A DNA stretch of 40,858 nucleotides from Paludibacteraceae bacterium (GCA_024683975.1 JAIKXR010000137.1:1-40858), one strand, 5' to 3'. Shown: positions 18,601 to 30,071, counted from the first letter of the stretch. Notes: generated from the letters alone by a model not told the origin. Made by a program: numbers and translations.

Positions 18601-20126
18601 CGGTTTGGTTGCGAATATGCTATAATTGTGTCAGCATTCTGCGTAAAGAAAGCTGCCATGAAGAAAAGAATCAAATATTTTGCAATCTCACTTGGCTGAA
18701 AGGTAAGACCTCCAAGGCTCAAATTGACTTTCATTCCTCCAATCTCTCTACCAAGAGGTGTCCACAAAAGACCTGTAAGAATTATAGCAAAAAACATCCA
18801 GCCAAACCCCTTTGGAGCCATGTCAATAAACTTTAGAATTTGTTTATTGATTTTACTAAGAAATGGCAGATTAAAAATAGCAAATGGCAGAGAAAGCAAA
18901 AGAAGGAATAATGCTCCCAATTTTTTATACCATGCACCATACCCTTTTAGCACTGGAACAAGCCATGAGACTTTCTGCTTGTATGGAAGGAATAACCAAC
19001 GCAAGACTTGCATCGGTATGTCAAAGTCGAACTTATACCCTCCCTGATATAACTTTACGAAATCGACAAACTGAAAGAGTATTATAATTCCAACTCCGAT
19101 CAATACACCAGTTGCCATTTCCGCACCGCGTAATTCCTCGGTGAGAGGATTCTGAATGGCAAACATAATAATCACGCACAATCCTGACAAGAACATAACC
19201 GAAGCCAACAACAGCGGGTCAAAATTGCGCTTGCGCCGAACCATTACAATTGCCAACAGCCACCATGCCAGCAGAACCAATACAAACCATTTAATAACTT
19301 CGGCCTTAAACTCCGAAGGCGTACGCACCGTTATGGTTCCGTCGTTCTTAATCTGCCTAAGAGTAGCATTGTCAATCATCTGTATCCGATGTTCGACCTG
19401 CTCGAATCTAAACGTAACATCCTTTCCGAATTTTCCCTCCTTGATACCTTTAGATGAACCATATTCAAACCCTCGTTTAATTGGCAAAACACTATACGCC
19501 TTTTTTCTGTCCAAGCCTTTAAAAGTTACTTGACCTAACGAATCGGACTTTGCATAAGCGACTACGTTAGCTACAGCATGTCCAGAAGAATCGGTCGAAT
19601 ACTCTGTTAGTGGAATAATAATATCTGCAAAATCTTGCGCTTCCTTCGAATGAATTTGCACGGTAATTATTCCATCCGATCCCTCTTTACAATCACCAAG
19701 TTTGACGGAACATGACATCGAATCAAGCGGAGGAAAACTCTGTAACAAACCTATAGCTTGATTTGACTTTTCCAATTTTTCCGTCAGCACGTGCGCTGAA
19801 TCTGCAACAAGTGCCGGCACTTTGCCATAAGCCCTCTTTTGGAGATGGTACAAATTGCTATACTTAAGGCCACGGCGTAACCTTGCTGTCAATGTATCAG
19901 CTATGAAGTCCGCATCACGCCGATTGGCAACATAGTGGTTGTTTGCCAAAACATCCGATAATTTGTCCCGAGATAGATCGCGAGATAAATTAACCGTGCT
20001 ATAATTTTCATAATTCTCCTCGACTATTGTAAATCGAGGACCAAGATTATGAAAGTAGAGAAACAACATGCTGCACAAAATAAGTGTAGCTATGAGCATT
20101 GCATACTTTGAGAAAGATTTCATCAC
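15663..20126 (-). CDS. SEDS glycosyltransferase (FtsW/RodA family) fused to penicillin-binding transpeptidase
   Basis: 1487 aa: SEDS core (GDMGPAVVVG..., SSIGEQLGWLGLLLVV, GMIPLTGITVPFLSYG), then PBP motifs GSTAK (SxxK), YSSNCYF (SxN), GGKTGTPERE (KTG). Confidence 0.95.
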   Translation of the reverse strand: MMKSFSKYAMLIATLILCSMLFLYFHNLGPRFTIVEENYENYSTVNLSRDLSRDKLSDVLANNHYVANRRDADFIADTLTARLRRGLKYSNLYHLQKRAYGKVPALVADSAHVLTEKLEKSNQAIGLLQSFPPLDSMSCSVKLGDCKEGSDGIITVQIHSKEAQDFADIIIPLTEYSTDSSGHAVANVVAYAKSDSLGQVTFKGLDRKKAYSVLPIKRGFEYGSSKGIKEGKFGKDVTFRFEQVEHRIQMIDNATLRQIKNDGTITVRTPSEFKAEVIKWFVLVLLAWWLLAIVMVRRKRNFDPLLLASVMFLSGLCVIIMFAIQNPLTEELRGAEMATGVLIGVGIIILFQFVDFVKLYQGGYKFDFDIPMQVLRWLFLPYKQKVSWLVPVLKGYGAWYKKLGALFLLLLSLPFAIFNLPFLSKINKQILKFIDMAPKGFGWMFFAIILTGLLWTPLGREIGGMKVNLSLGGLTFQPSEIAKYLILFFMAAFFTQNADTIIAYSQPNRTRVWDKIRTLGWVIGGLVFLVLIYAVLGDMGPAVVVGVTFVLLYSLVKSKVNLENLSDIDKWKRIFTCDFAIMIYGIISFAVFIFIGSVIGNTLVFALLWFVVWVLFGITWHKQFFESAFIINLLVFALIFGGDVAKQIPYVRDTDTAERFEQRTRMCVNTWGDWQMADGSDLKRAKNAAVSNTQVANGLWAIATGGMTGQGLGDGNPNLIPAFHTDMILSSIGEQLGWLGLLLVVVAIALLLRRIVLIGYRVGHPFAFYFCMGVAVVTAVQFFIIALGSSGMIPLTGITVPFLSYGRVSMVLNLTAFAIVLSLSMSTRNEVMNGVQEEVRRRSVGDYNYPISIVTWSFIVLALFTLCVWQYYALWARGKTLVHPAFVYSREGFPIIEYNPRIALLTKEMWAGNIYDRNGVLLATSDKDKLKDEDVHLLLVKAGVADSCLNKIYASHTRRYYPFGEHLYFMLGDQNTGLFFTYNEDNPIGYMAEAQHLSYLRDYDNNLYDKQHKPVKVKLAGSVQSGFRYVTSGTRDTVIAYRMRDNSDLIKYLKTGINGKPLRRHNKDVRDGDFDLHLTLDAALQTDLQNRISNYVEQTPVLKNNNLLRISVVVLDAENGELLSSANYPLPDYRRLREEDAQGHYSYSDNYKPKSWQAYTERDLGLTYQTMPGSTAKVMSAMSGFEALGTSAADKMYLVTAEDIIETGKAPEPHGYRVSMRDAIVYSSNCYFINLVNENDLYWALDSVYEAVGVSVGGIAPYYLRYAVDKDKQGAFREKIRQNQGKALVKYAKRIEDDVHKKMNEGEWRWAWGQGYSGYELQASPLNMARIASAVVNDGKMPYTQFLLPSNKYAKDNIEAGDVQLLSSSSANILKDYMKGESANQRSRNGIVLPSFVGGKTGTPERERRVKEIRYYNKWTRRYHTRPLIEKPNDGWYMFFVESQDGKHPLAVVVRMERSTGSGAAVRLTKSVVLESLYSKGYVNKIN

Positions 20127-20142
20127 GCAATATGGTTTTAAG

Positions 20143-20217
20143 TTACTTCTTAGGACAAACTACCATCTTGAGCGTCCCACAATAAGGGCATGTTATAACG
20201 TAAGCCTGCGTGTTCAT
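20143..20217 (-). CDS. candidate 24-aa Cys-containing micro-ORF upstream of the SEDS-PBP gene
   Basis: MNTQAYVITCPYCGTLKMVVCPKK*, just upstream of the 20126 start; contains CPYC...C. Confidence 0.3.
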   Translation of the reverse strand: MNTQAYVITCPYCGTLKMVVCPKK

Positions 20218-20464
20218 TTGCCATTAAATTTAAGACACAACAAATATGGGCGCGAAATTACAAAAAAAAATCCGTAATTGCAAGTTTTAAAACTAAAAAT
20301 TATTTTGCAACCATTTTTGACAACACTCCGTTAAAAACGAACTTAATTTATTAAAAATAAATGCTTTATTTGAAATATTTTAGTATCTGAAAATTTGGTC
20401 AAGTGGGAGAAATGTTTTTACTCGGATGTCTGTTTTGATAGAGGTATGCGTCAATCACAACGCT

Positions 20465-22486
<2,022 letters not shown>

Positions 22487-22489
22487 CTA

Positions 22490-24055
22490 TCAATTGTCAA
22501 TTATCAATTTCCTATGCTTCACTTCACCGTTTGCATAAACGTGTATCACGTATATCCCTGCTTTCCAATCGCTTGTCGGCAGCGTGTAAGTCTCGCTTTC
22601 TATCTTCCTCTCCATCATCTCCCGTCCTTGCATATCATATACTCTCACGTAACCTCCAGCCGCATTATCCACACTCAAATAACCATCTGCAAACAATATA
22701 TCCGCCCTGCTCACGATCTCCGCTTCCATCGAAACGCCCGCCTTACTCAGATTCAGCCCCACCAATATCGGGTCGTGGTCCGAGTATCTGAACATCGTCC
22801 CGTCATCCGACTTGTCATAGGTGTAACTGTCCCGCTCGTCTGAATTGATATGATAAGCCGTCATTCCGGTCACCTGTGGAAGCATGGTGGCTGTTGCTAA
22901 CGCATGGTCCAAATAACCCGCCTCACCATAATAAGTGTAACTGTAACTGCTGTCCTTGTGATAATATCTGTGCAAATCGGTCATCCCGTAATCGGTCAAT
23001 ATGCGTATGGGATCCTCCTTCGCGTATGCGTTCAAGTCGCCCATCACCAAAAAGTCCTCATCACCGATAAAATATCTGAAACTCTCATACTCTGTCAGCA
23101 GCGATTGTGCCTCCCGCACCCTGTCACCGTTATATGTGCTCTGACCATCACCCTTATCCGCATTGTCACCGCTCCCATAACCGGATTTGGCTTTGAAATG
23201 ATTGACACTCAACACAAAACGCTCACCCGTGGATTTCTCTTCAAAACATTGCATCGTCTTCCTGTACTTGACTCCCGTACTGTTCCATCTCAAATCCCCG
23301 TAGGTGTTCACAGTCTGCACACAATACACATAACCTGCCTTCGTATAACTGCCGTTAGCCGTTGTTCCGTCATCCACGTAAGTGTATGTCCTCCCTGTCG
23401 CTTTCGTCAAATCCGCCGCTAACTCTTTTAAGGCCGACTGCCCCATCTCAATCTCCACAAAACCGTATATGTCAGCACCTATCTTCGCCAAAGCCTGACT
23501 TACTTTCCTCCGCTGTGCCTCATGCTCGCTCTGCGAATCAGGACCGTAACCGGTACCCAGATTCTCCACAAGATAATACTCCAGATTAGCCGCACATACC
23601 AACAGGCTGTGTTTGCCTCGCTTGTCTATTGCGACCACATCATATCCTGCCAATATGTCCTCCCTCGTATTGCCTATCCAAGTTCCGCTCACCAATGTCA
23701 TCGAACCGGTCGATGTGACATTCACCACACCGTCACGCAACCTCTCGCCCATCCTGTGATAACCGCTCACACCTGACAACACCACCGAACCACTCTGATT
23801 CATGCTCAATAGGGAACTGTATTCAGCCGACCCCGGCAACACCTGATTGGTAGGCGAATACAACCGTCTCGGACTTATCCTGTAACCGCCATAGTTGTTC
23901 GTTATATACCACTCATCCGCCAGTTTCACTTGCTTCCCCACATACTGACTGAGCTGGCTCGTGGTCCACCCCTCTTTGTCACTAACAGTCAATATCGTCT
24001 GTGCCGGAAGAGACACACACAATAATAACAGATATATGACTGACGCTTTTTTCAT
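22490..24055 (-). CDS. secreted endonuclease/exonuclease/phosphatase-family nuclease with T9SS-type C-terminal tail
   Basis: Signal peptide; NHFKAKSG, GDLNAYAKEDP, YSDHDPILVGL motifs; C-terminal VRVYDMQGREMMERKIESETYTLPTSDWKAGIYVIHV sorting-like tail. Confidence 0.85.
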   Translation of the reverse strand: MKKASVIYLLLLCVSLPAQTILTVSDKEGWTTSQLSQYVGKQVKLADEWYITNNYGGYRISPRRLYSPTNQVLPGSAEYSSLLSMNQSGSVVLSGVSGYHRMGERLRDGVVNVTSTGSMTLVSGTWIGNTREDILAGYDVVAIDKRGKHSLLVCAANLEYYLVENLGTGYGPDSQSEHEAQRRKVSQALAKIGADIYGFVEIEMGQSALKELAADLTKATGRTYTYVDDGTTANGSYTKAGYVYCVQTVNTYGDLRWNSTGVKYRKTMQCFEEKSTGERFVLSVNHFKAKSGYGSGDNADKGDGQSTYNGDRVREAQSLLTEYESFRYFIGDEDFLVMGDLNAYAKEDPIRILTDYGMTDLHRYYHKDSSYSYTYYGEAGYLDHALATATMLPQVTGMTAYHINSDERDSYTYDKSDDGTMFRYSDHDPILVGLNLSKAGVSMEAEIVSRADILFADGYLSVDNAAGGYVRVYDMQGREMMERKIESETYTLPTSDWKAGIYVIHVYANGEVKHRKLIIDN

Positions 24056-24195
24056 GATTCCAATTCACTGCTTATTTATCCCTCACTCTTTGTACGCTAT
24101 GGTACGCACAAGGTCAGGCGGTGACATCAAAAGCACACCGAAAGCCGCAAAATTACTCCTTTTTCCACATTATGACAAAAAAATCACTGATTTTC

Positions 24196-24226
24196 TTTGA
24201 CAATCACAAAATTTGTCGTACTTTTG
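24196..24226 (+). promoter_or_regulatory. Bacteroidetes-type promoter for tmRNA
   Basis: TTTG (24196-24199), 19-nt spacer, TACTTTTG (24219-24226). Confidence 0.75.
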
Positions 24227-24256
24227 CGCACTTTTCTGAACGAAAACTCCTTACAT

Positions 24257-24651
24257 GGGGATATTCCGGTTTTGACAGCAAGCCGAATAGGTACGTAAGC
24301 ATGTCGGACACGAACACCGGCCGTTATCACGGGTTCAAAGCAAATTTAACTGGCAACTACGAAGTAGCTCTCGCAGCCTGATCGAAGTATAGTAGATCGC
24401 TTTATTGGGGTACAAGGTATCTCATCGGGACGTCTCTCCAAGCCCTTGTCTTGAGGCTTAAGGATAAAGAGGCGCAGCAATATCAAGACTAACCTTTGCA
24501 AGCTGCGATGCACAGGCGAAACTCAAGCAGATAAGGCAACGACCGGAGGCTTGGACCAAAGTCGTTGCACGAAAAGACAAACCAAGACAAGCATGTAGAA
24601 AGCGTATGGATTCCTTGTTTGGACGCGGGTTCGACTCCCGCTATCTCCACA
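24257..24651 (+). ncRNA. ssrA: transfer-messenger RNA (tmRNA)
   Basis: 5' GGGGATATTCCGGTTTTGACAGC, tag frame GCAAATTTAACTGGCAACTACGAAGTAGCTCTCGCAGCCTGA, 3' CGGGTTCGACTCCCGCTATCTCCA. Confidence 0.95.
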
Positions 24652-24662
24652 CTATTGAACAT

Positions 24663-24692
24663 TGAGACATAATCCGTTATGTCTCTTTCTTA
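24663..24692 (+). terminator. rho-independent terminator after tmRNA
   Basis: GAGACATAA-TCCG-TTATGTCTC hairpin followed by TTTCTT. Confidence 0.7.
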
Positions 24693-24707
24693 TATGACAT
24701 CCGACTT

Positions 24708-26690
24708 ATGACTGTCACATCCTCTATCAAAGCTGACGAACGATTCCTGCGCCTCCTCGCCGACAAGTTCCCGAACAGTAGTGCCGCCGTCACCGAAATC
24801 ATCAACCTCAAAGCCATACTCTCACTGCCCAAAGGCACCGAACATTTTGTCAGCGACCTGCACGGCGCATCTACCGAGTTCTTACACATGCTAAAAAACG
24901 CCTCAGGTGTTGTCAGACGCAAAGTGGACGATATCTACGGCGACACACTCTCCGAAGAAGAGAAACGCGCACTATGCGCACTCATCTACTACCCTGACGA
25001 ACGTATCGAACTTGAGCATACTCTACACAGGACACCCGAAGACTTCAACGCTTTTTACAAACGGCGTATACAGCAGGTCATCAATGTCGCACGCGCCGTA
25101 ACCGTCAAATACACACGCTCAAAAGTCAGAAAACTCCTGCCAAAAGCCTACGCTTACGTCATTGAGGAACTCCTGCACGAAAGCACCACAGAGAAAGACC
25201 GGTCGCACTACTTCGAGTCAATCATTGACGCAATCATCGACATCGGCGCAGCCGAACAACTCATCATCGCCACCTGTCACCTCATTCACGAACTCGCTAT
25301 TGACAAACTGCATGTCGTCGGCGATATCTATGACCGTGGACCGGGGGCGGAAAAAATAATGGACGTACTCAGCCGTTACCACAATTACGACATACAATGG
25401 GGCAACCACGACATCGAATGGATGGGAGCGGCAGCTGGCAATCTTGCTCTCATCGCCACAGTTCTGAGAGTGTCTATCCGATACGTCAATATCGAAACGC
25501 TTGAAGAAGGCTACGGTATCAACCTCCTCCCCCTCGCCACCTTCGCTATCGACACCTATGGCGATGACCCCTGCAGGGTCTTCCAAACCAAGGACTTTGA
25601 GAACAACCCCCGCCTCAAACGTTCGGCCGCACTGATGGCCAAGATGCACAAAGCCATCTCCATCATCCAGTTCAAACTCGAAGGACAGGAAATACTCAGG
25701 CACCCGGAATACCGTATGGACGACCGGCTCCTGCTCGACAAAATCAATTTCGATGACGCTACCATCACTGTAGGCAACCGCACCTATCCTTTGCTCGACT
25801 CCAACCTGCCCACTGTCAACCCACGTGACCCGTACGCTCTCTCACAGGAAGAGGAAGCGCTCATGTCCCAACTCGCACGGTCATTCCGCAAGTCCGAAAA
25901 ATTGCAACAACACCTGCACACTCTCTACCAGCACGGATCACTGTTCCTCTGCCACAACAATTTCCTACTCTACCACGCCGCCATTCCGCTCCTTCCCGAC
26001 GGCACTTTTATGCCGGTCAATGTATGCGGCAAGACAGTCTGCGGCAGAGAACTGATAGAACGCATCGATGATGTCATTCGCGATGCATACTACGGCAAAG
26101 GCAAAACAGATACCTATGCCGACTCCCTCGACTATATGTGGTATCTGTGGTGCGGAGAAGGCTCACCGCTGTTCAACAAGGACAAGATGACTACCTTCGA
26201 ACGCTATTTTATAGATGACAACGACATACAGAAAGAACAGAAAGGTGCCTACTATGAACTTGCCAACCGCAAAGACATCTGCGAAATGATTCTGCGTGAG
26301 TTCGGTATCGACCCCGGCAAAGGACGTATAGTCAACGGACATATACCCGTACGCACCCTCAAAGGAGAATCGCCTATGCGCGCCGAAGGCAAACGGTTCG
26401 TCATCGACGGCGGATTCAGCAAACCCTATCAGGAAAAAACAGGCATTGCCGGCTATACGCTCATCTACAACAGCCACGGAATCCAGCTCGTTGAACACGA
26501 CATGTTCGAGTCGAAACAAGAAGCCGTCAGCTCCGGATCGGATATCAACTCACGTATCGAACTGCAGGACTTTTCCGCCAAACGTGTCCTCATACGGGAT
26601 ACCGACAAAGGCAGGCTCCTCAAAGAACAGATACGCAACCTGCAACTTCTCGTACACGCATACGAACACGGAATAATCAAAGAACGCTAA
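24708..26690 (+). CDS. fbp: fructose-1,6-bisphosphatase class III
   Basis: 660-aa ORF: HFVSDLHGASTEFLHMLKNASG, VVGDIYDRGPGAEKIMD, WGNHDIEWMGAAAGN, NGHIPVRTLKGESPMRAEGKRFVIDGGFSKPYQ. Confidence 0.95.
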   Translation: MTVTSSIKADERFLRLLADKFPNSSAAVTEIINLKAILSLPKGTEHFVSDLHGASTEFLHMLKNASGVVRRKVDDIYGDTLSEEEKRALCALIYYPDERIELEHTLHRTPEDFNAFYKRRIQQVINVARAVTVKYTRSKVRKLLPKAYAYVIEELLHESTTEKDRSHYFESIIDAIIDIGAAEQLIIATCHLIHELAIDKLHVVGDIYDRGPGAEKIMDVLSRYHNYDIQWGNHDIEWMGAAAGNLALIATVLRVSIRYVNIETLEEGYGINLLPLATFAIDTYGDDPCRVFQTKDFENNPRLKRSAALMAKMHKAISIIQFKLEGQEILRHPEYRMDDRLLLDKINFDDATITVGNRTYPLLDSNLPTVNPRDPYALSQEEEALMSQLARSFRKSEKLQQHLHTLYQHGSLFLCHNNFLLYHAAIPLLPDGTFMPVNVCGKTVCGRELIERIDDVIRDAYYGKGKTDTYADSLDYMWYLWCGEGSPLFNKDKMTTFERYFIDDNDIQKEQKGAYYELANRKDICEMILREFGIDPGKGRIVNGHIPVRTLKGESPMRAEGKRFVIDGGFSKPYQEKTGIAGYTLIYNSHGIQLVEHDMFESKQEAVSSGSDINSRIELQDFSAKRVLIRDTDKGRLLKEQIRNLQLLVHAYEHGIIKER

Positions 26691-26698
26691 TCTCTGAA

Positions 26699-27778
26699 AT
26701 GTGGTATCAGTGGCTTATATCCCTGCCGATGATGGTGTGCCTGTTCTGGTGCGTCTATTTCTTTATCCGCTGTATGGAACGAAGCAGAGAGGCTAATGTA
26801 AGATACAGTATCCTTCTCTTCTACCTCGCTTCCACTGTCCTCTATACAAATCACTGGCTTTATTTCTCCGGTGTCACGTCTTTTATCGGCTCATGGTCAT
26901 ACGCGGTGGCGAATCTGAGTGTCTATCCCCTGTATTATGCTTACCTTCTTGCGCTCACACGCAAACGGAACCGCAACGAGTTGTATATTCTTCTTATTCC
27001 GGCTGCGGTCATGCTGGTGTTCTGCCCTTTCAACCGCTTTTTTGGTTGGTTAGACAGTCCCGATGTGTTGCTTCCTGCACGTGTATGCTTTGCAATACAG
27101 GTCGTATGGGTGTGGTATCGCGGCGGACAATTGGTGCGTAACACATGCAGGACTCTGGACGACACCTATGCTGACAACCGCAGTCACCTGCTGAAGCCCA
27201 CCCATATTATTCTTGGTCTTATTAGCGTGACGGCGGCATCATCCATACTCCTGAACATTCTCGGCAGCAGCTTCTTTGCAGGCAATTCTTTGATTGCTGT
27301 TCCTGCTGTCATCATGTCCCTGCTTCTCTATCTGCTCGGCTATGTCGCCGCTCACACTGTTCTTCCGCCTGATACAGTTGCGCAGCCCGAAAAACCGGAA
27401 GAGGACAGGGCTACAACGGAAGAAACGGATGAACTCATGAACAGGATTGCAACCGCACTGCGGGAAAAACGGCTGTTCGCCAACCCGCACCTGACGATTC
27501 AGGATCTTGCCGCCGCTGTCGGCAGCAATCGTACGTATGTCAGCAACTGCATCAACCGCCGGACGGGATTGAGTTTCTCTCAATACGTGGCACGCTACCG
27601 CGTGGAACACGCGCAGCTGATTCTGCAAACACCGCAGTACACGTCCGACCACGAAGCCATTGCCGACGCTGTCGCTCTCAGCGGCTTCTCGTCAGACCAG
27701 AGTTTTTACCGTGTCTTTAAAGAAGTAACCGGCATCACTCCTCTCCAATACCGCCGCCAAAACCTGTCAAAAAACTGA
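26699..27778 (+). CDS. AraC-family regulator with N-terminal multi-helix membrane domain
   Basis: N-terminal hydrophobic helices; C-terminal HTH LTIQDLAAAVGSNRTYVSNCINRRTGLSFSQYVARYRVEHAQ...FSSDQSFYRVFKEVTGITPLQYR. Confidence 0.9.
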   Translation: MWYQWLISLPMMVCLFWCVYFFIRCMERSREANVRYSILLFYLASTVLYTNHWLYFSGVTSFIGSWSYAVANLSVYPLYYAYLLALTRKRNRNELYILLIPAAVMLVFCPFNRFFGWLDSPDVLLPARVCFAIQVVWVWYRGGQLVRNTCRTLDDTYADNRSHLLKPTHIILGLISVTAASSILLNILGSSFFAGNSLIAVPAVIMSLLLYLLGYVAAHTVLPPDTVAQPEKPEEDRATTEETDELMNRIATALREKRLFANPHLTIQDLAAAVGSNRTYVSNCINRRTGLSFSQYVARYRVEHAQLILQTPQYTSDHEAIADAVALSGFSSDQSFYRVFKEVTGITPLQYRRQNLSKN

Positions 27779-27884
27779 TTTGTACGTTTTGCGAGTGACT
27801 TTTGTATCTTTTGCGAATGTCTTTTCTCAAAAAGACGGCACTTTTGCGCATTCAACAAAACCAAAACCAACAAATTAACACACT

Positions 27885-28724
27885 ATGAAAAAAATCTTTA
27901 CGCTCGCCATCGCGTTTGCAGCAATCACGATGGTATTCACGGCTTGCAAGAAAAGCAACGGCAACAACCCTACCGAACCGGAAAAGGAAGGCGTTTACAA
28001 CGCCAAGAATTACGTAGGCCAGCAGTGGGTTACCGACTCTACACGCGTAGGGGATGAACTCACCGGTGTTCCTCACGCCTACATCTACGTCAAGTCCGAA
28101 ACGATGGTCGAAATCAACGGATACGATGATGAATACAAGATTGAAGGCAACATTCTGACGCTGCGTCCGAATGATGAATACCCTCAGAAACTTACCATCC
28201 TCAGTGCCGACAAAGACCACGCCAAACTGAGTATGCCCGGTTTCGGAGGCGATGACGTTCCCGGCATTGTCTACATGACCCGCGTTGAAGAACCGCAAGG
28301 AGCAGACCTTGAAGTGAATGCCGCCAATATAGCAGGCAAATGGCGTCTGATGTATTTCACACGCACCGAAACCTACTACGACTCCAACCACCAGCAGCAT
28401 ACCTCTGTCCTCAAACACGCGGAGCCAGGTGAAAGCCTTTTTGATTTCAGTAACGATGGCACGCTCACCACAACCAACTCGTTAGATGTTATTTGGGGTG
28501 CAGAACCGATGACCGGCTGGTGGATGCTGCAAGGCAACAAGATAACATACGCTACCGGCAACGACATATCCCCGGCAGTTCAACCCGACCAGATTAGTGA
28601 TGACTCATGGCAGATGGTCACCAAACTGACCAAGAACGTGATGAACCTCACCTATACCCAGACATCCGAAGGCAACTACAGTTCCAGTTTCGTCTATCTG
28701 TATTATTTCGTAAAAAAGAAATAA
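27885..28724 (+). CDS. lipoprotein, lipocalin-like C-terminal part
   Basis: MKKIFTLAIAFAAITMVFTACKKS lipobox; IAGKWRLMYFTRTETYY... Confidence 0.65.
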   Translation: MKKIFTLAIAFAAITMVFTACKKSNGNNPTEPEKEGVYNAKNYVGQQWVTDSTRVGDELTGVPHAYIYVKSETMVEINGYDDEYKIEGNILTLRPNDEYPQKLTILSADKDHAKLSMPGFGGDDVPGIVYMTRVEEPQGADLEVNAANIAGKWRLMYFTRTETYYDSNHQQHTSVLKHAEPGESLFDFSNDGTLTTTNSLDVIWGAEPMTGWWMLQGNKITYATGNDISPAVQPDQISDDSWQMVTKLTKNVMNLTYTQTSEGNYSSSFVYLYYFVKKK

Positions 28725-28736
28725 CTACTTAACCAC

Positions 28737-30071
28737 TTACTCTGTTACTTTGCGGTATTTGCCTTCAATGATAAGCATACCCGGAAGTATCTCGCCGCCG
28801 CCGGTTTTCTTGAAACTGGTGGCGGTCAGTTCTGAACCTTGGGCTTTCTCCGTCACCGCATTATAACGGTTGTCCCAGATCTTGTCCTTTACAGGCTTGA
28901 GAGAAGCCACATACTTGTAGGTTGTCTTGCCCGTATTGGGATTCTCAACACGCTGTATGACCTGAAATTTCGAATTGGCGGTGATTCCCTCTTTCTTTCC
29001 TATCTTGGCAGAATAGCCTTCCACACGCCCTTTGGCATCTGTCAATATCTGATAGACGGGGGTTTTCACTTTGAAGTCTTCGTAGGCAAGTTGCAACGCT
29101 GCTATGTTCTTGTCTATGGAGCGGGTACACGACATCTTGGCAAGTTCCTTGCGGTCGTATTTGCCAACAAGAGTTGTCTTGCCGCCGTATTCGTATTCAT
29201 GCACCGTATATTTGAGACGAAAAGTTGTTTTGTCTTCAAGAAAAGCCTTCAATTTTTCGGGATCAGGCTTGGATGTATAGTAGTTGTTGTAGAAGATGGC
29301 GGCTATTGAGTCGTTCCATTCCAACTGATAGAGATAAGAATGGGTCTTCACGGTAAAACCTGTGAACGAGTCGGCTATGTTACCGCTGAGTTTTGCGATA
29401 TCGCTGCCTGCCGTGCCGCCGGTCAAAGCATCGGTAATACCCCCAAGTACATTGATTACACCTTTGGCTATAGCGGCACTCTCTTCAGCGGTGACATAGG
29501 TCATATCGTTAATGAGAAGAAAAGTGTTCCCGATCAGTTCCTCGCCCGCATCAGAAAGGGCCGCCACTCCGCGGGTCGTGCGCTCTGCCATCTCCACATC
29601 AATGTCTGAAGCGTTGTACTGACCACGCTCCTGTATGAGACGCATATTGAAACAGGCTGTGTTGATGTCAAAGTCGGCTGAGTTGATGTCAATCCCAAAC
29701 CATTTGGCTACCATCAGTTTAGCCACCTCCGCATCGTTAACGATCTTCTCCAAGGCGGCTGCATTCTTCTTAACATCCTGAGAGTTGAGAGTCTTGCCCA
29801 ACTGCGCCTTGACAAGTCCGTGACTATGCTTGGTGACGTTAGGAATGCTGTCGTTGTCAATGACAAATATTCCGACATTGTGGTCATCATACTTGTCGGA
29901 CTTGGGTTTGGCCATAAACGCCTCGCGAATCTCCTTGCCAAACTCATCTTCCGAATGATAGACCATCATCTCGGCAAGCGAATTGCGGCGGTACTTCATA
30001 TCTGTCTGGGCTGCAGCGCCTCCTGCACACAGGAGTGCTAACGACACAAAAATCAATTCTCTGATTTTCAT
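28737..30071 (-). CDS. exported protein of unknown function
   Basis: 444 aa with signal peptide MKIRELIFVSLALLCAGGAAAQ. Confidence 0.75.
   Translation of the reverse strand: MKIRELIFVSLALLCAGGAAAQTDMKYRRNSLAEMMVYHSEDEFGKEIREAFMAKPKSDKYDDHNVGIFVIDNDSIPNVTKHSHGLVKAQLGKTLNSQDVKKNAAALEKIVNDAEVAKLMVAKWFGIDINSADFDINTACFNMRLIQERGQYNASDIDVEMAERTTRGVAALSDAGEELIGNTFLLINDMTYVTAEESAAIAKGVINVLGGITDALTGGTAGSDIAKLSGNIADSFTGFTVKTHSYLYQLEWNDSIAAIFYNNYYTSKPDPEKLKAFLEDKTTFRLKYTVHEYEYGGKTTLVGKYDRKELAKMSCTRSIDKNIAALQLAYEDFKVKTPVYQILTDAKGRVEGYSAKIGKKEGITANSKFQVIQRVENPNTGKTTYKYVASLKPVKDKIWDNRYNAVTEKAQGSELTATSFKKTGGGEILPGMLIIEGKYRKVTE

Noticed and set aside
25218-28418. Minus-strand ORFs opposite fbp, the AraC-family gene and the lipoprotein gene
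   Set aside because: Shadow ORFs; sense genes have strong motif support.
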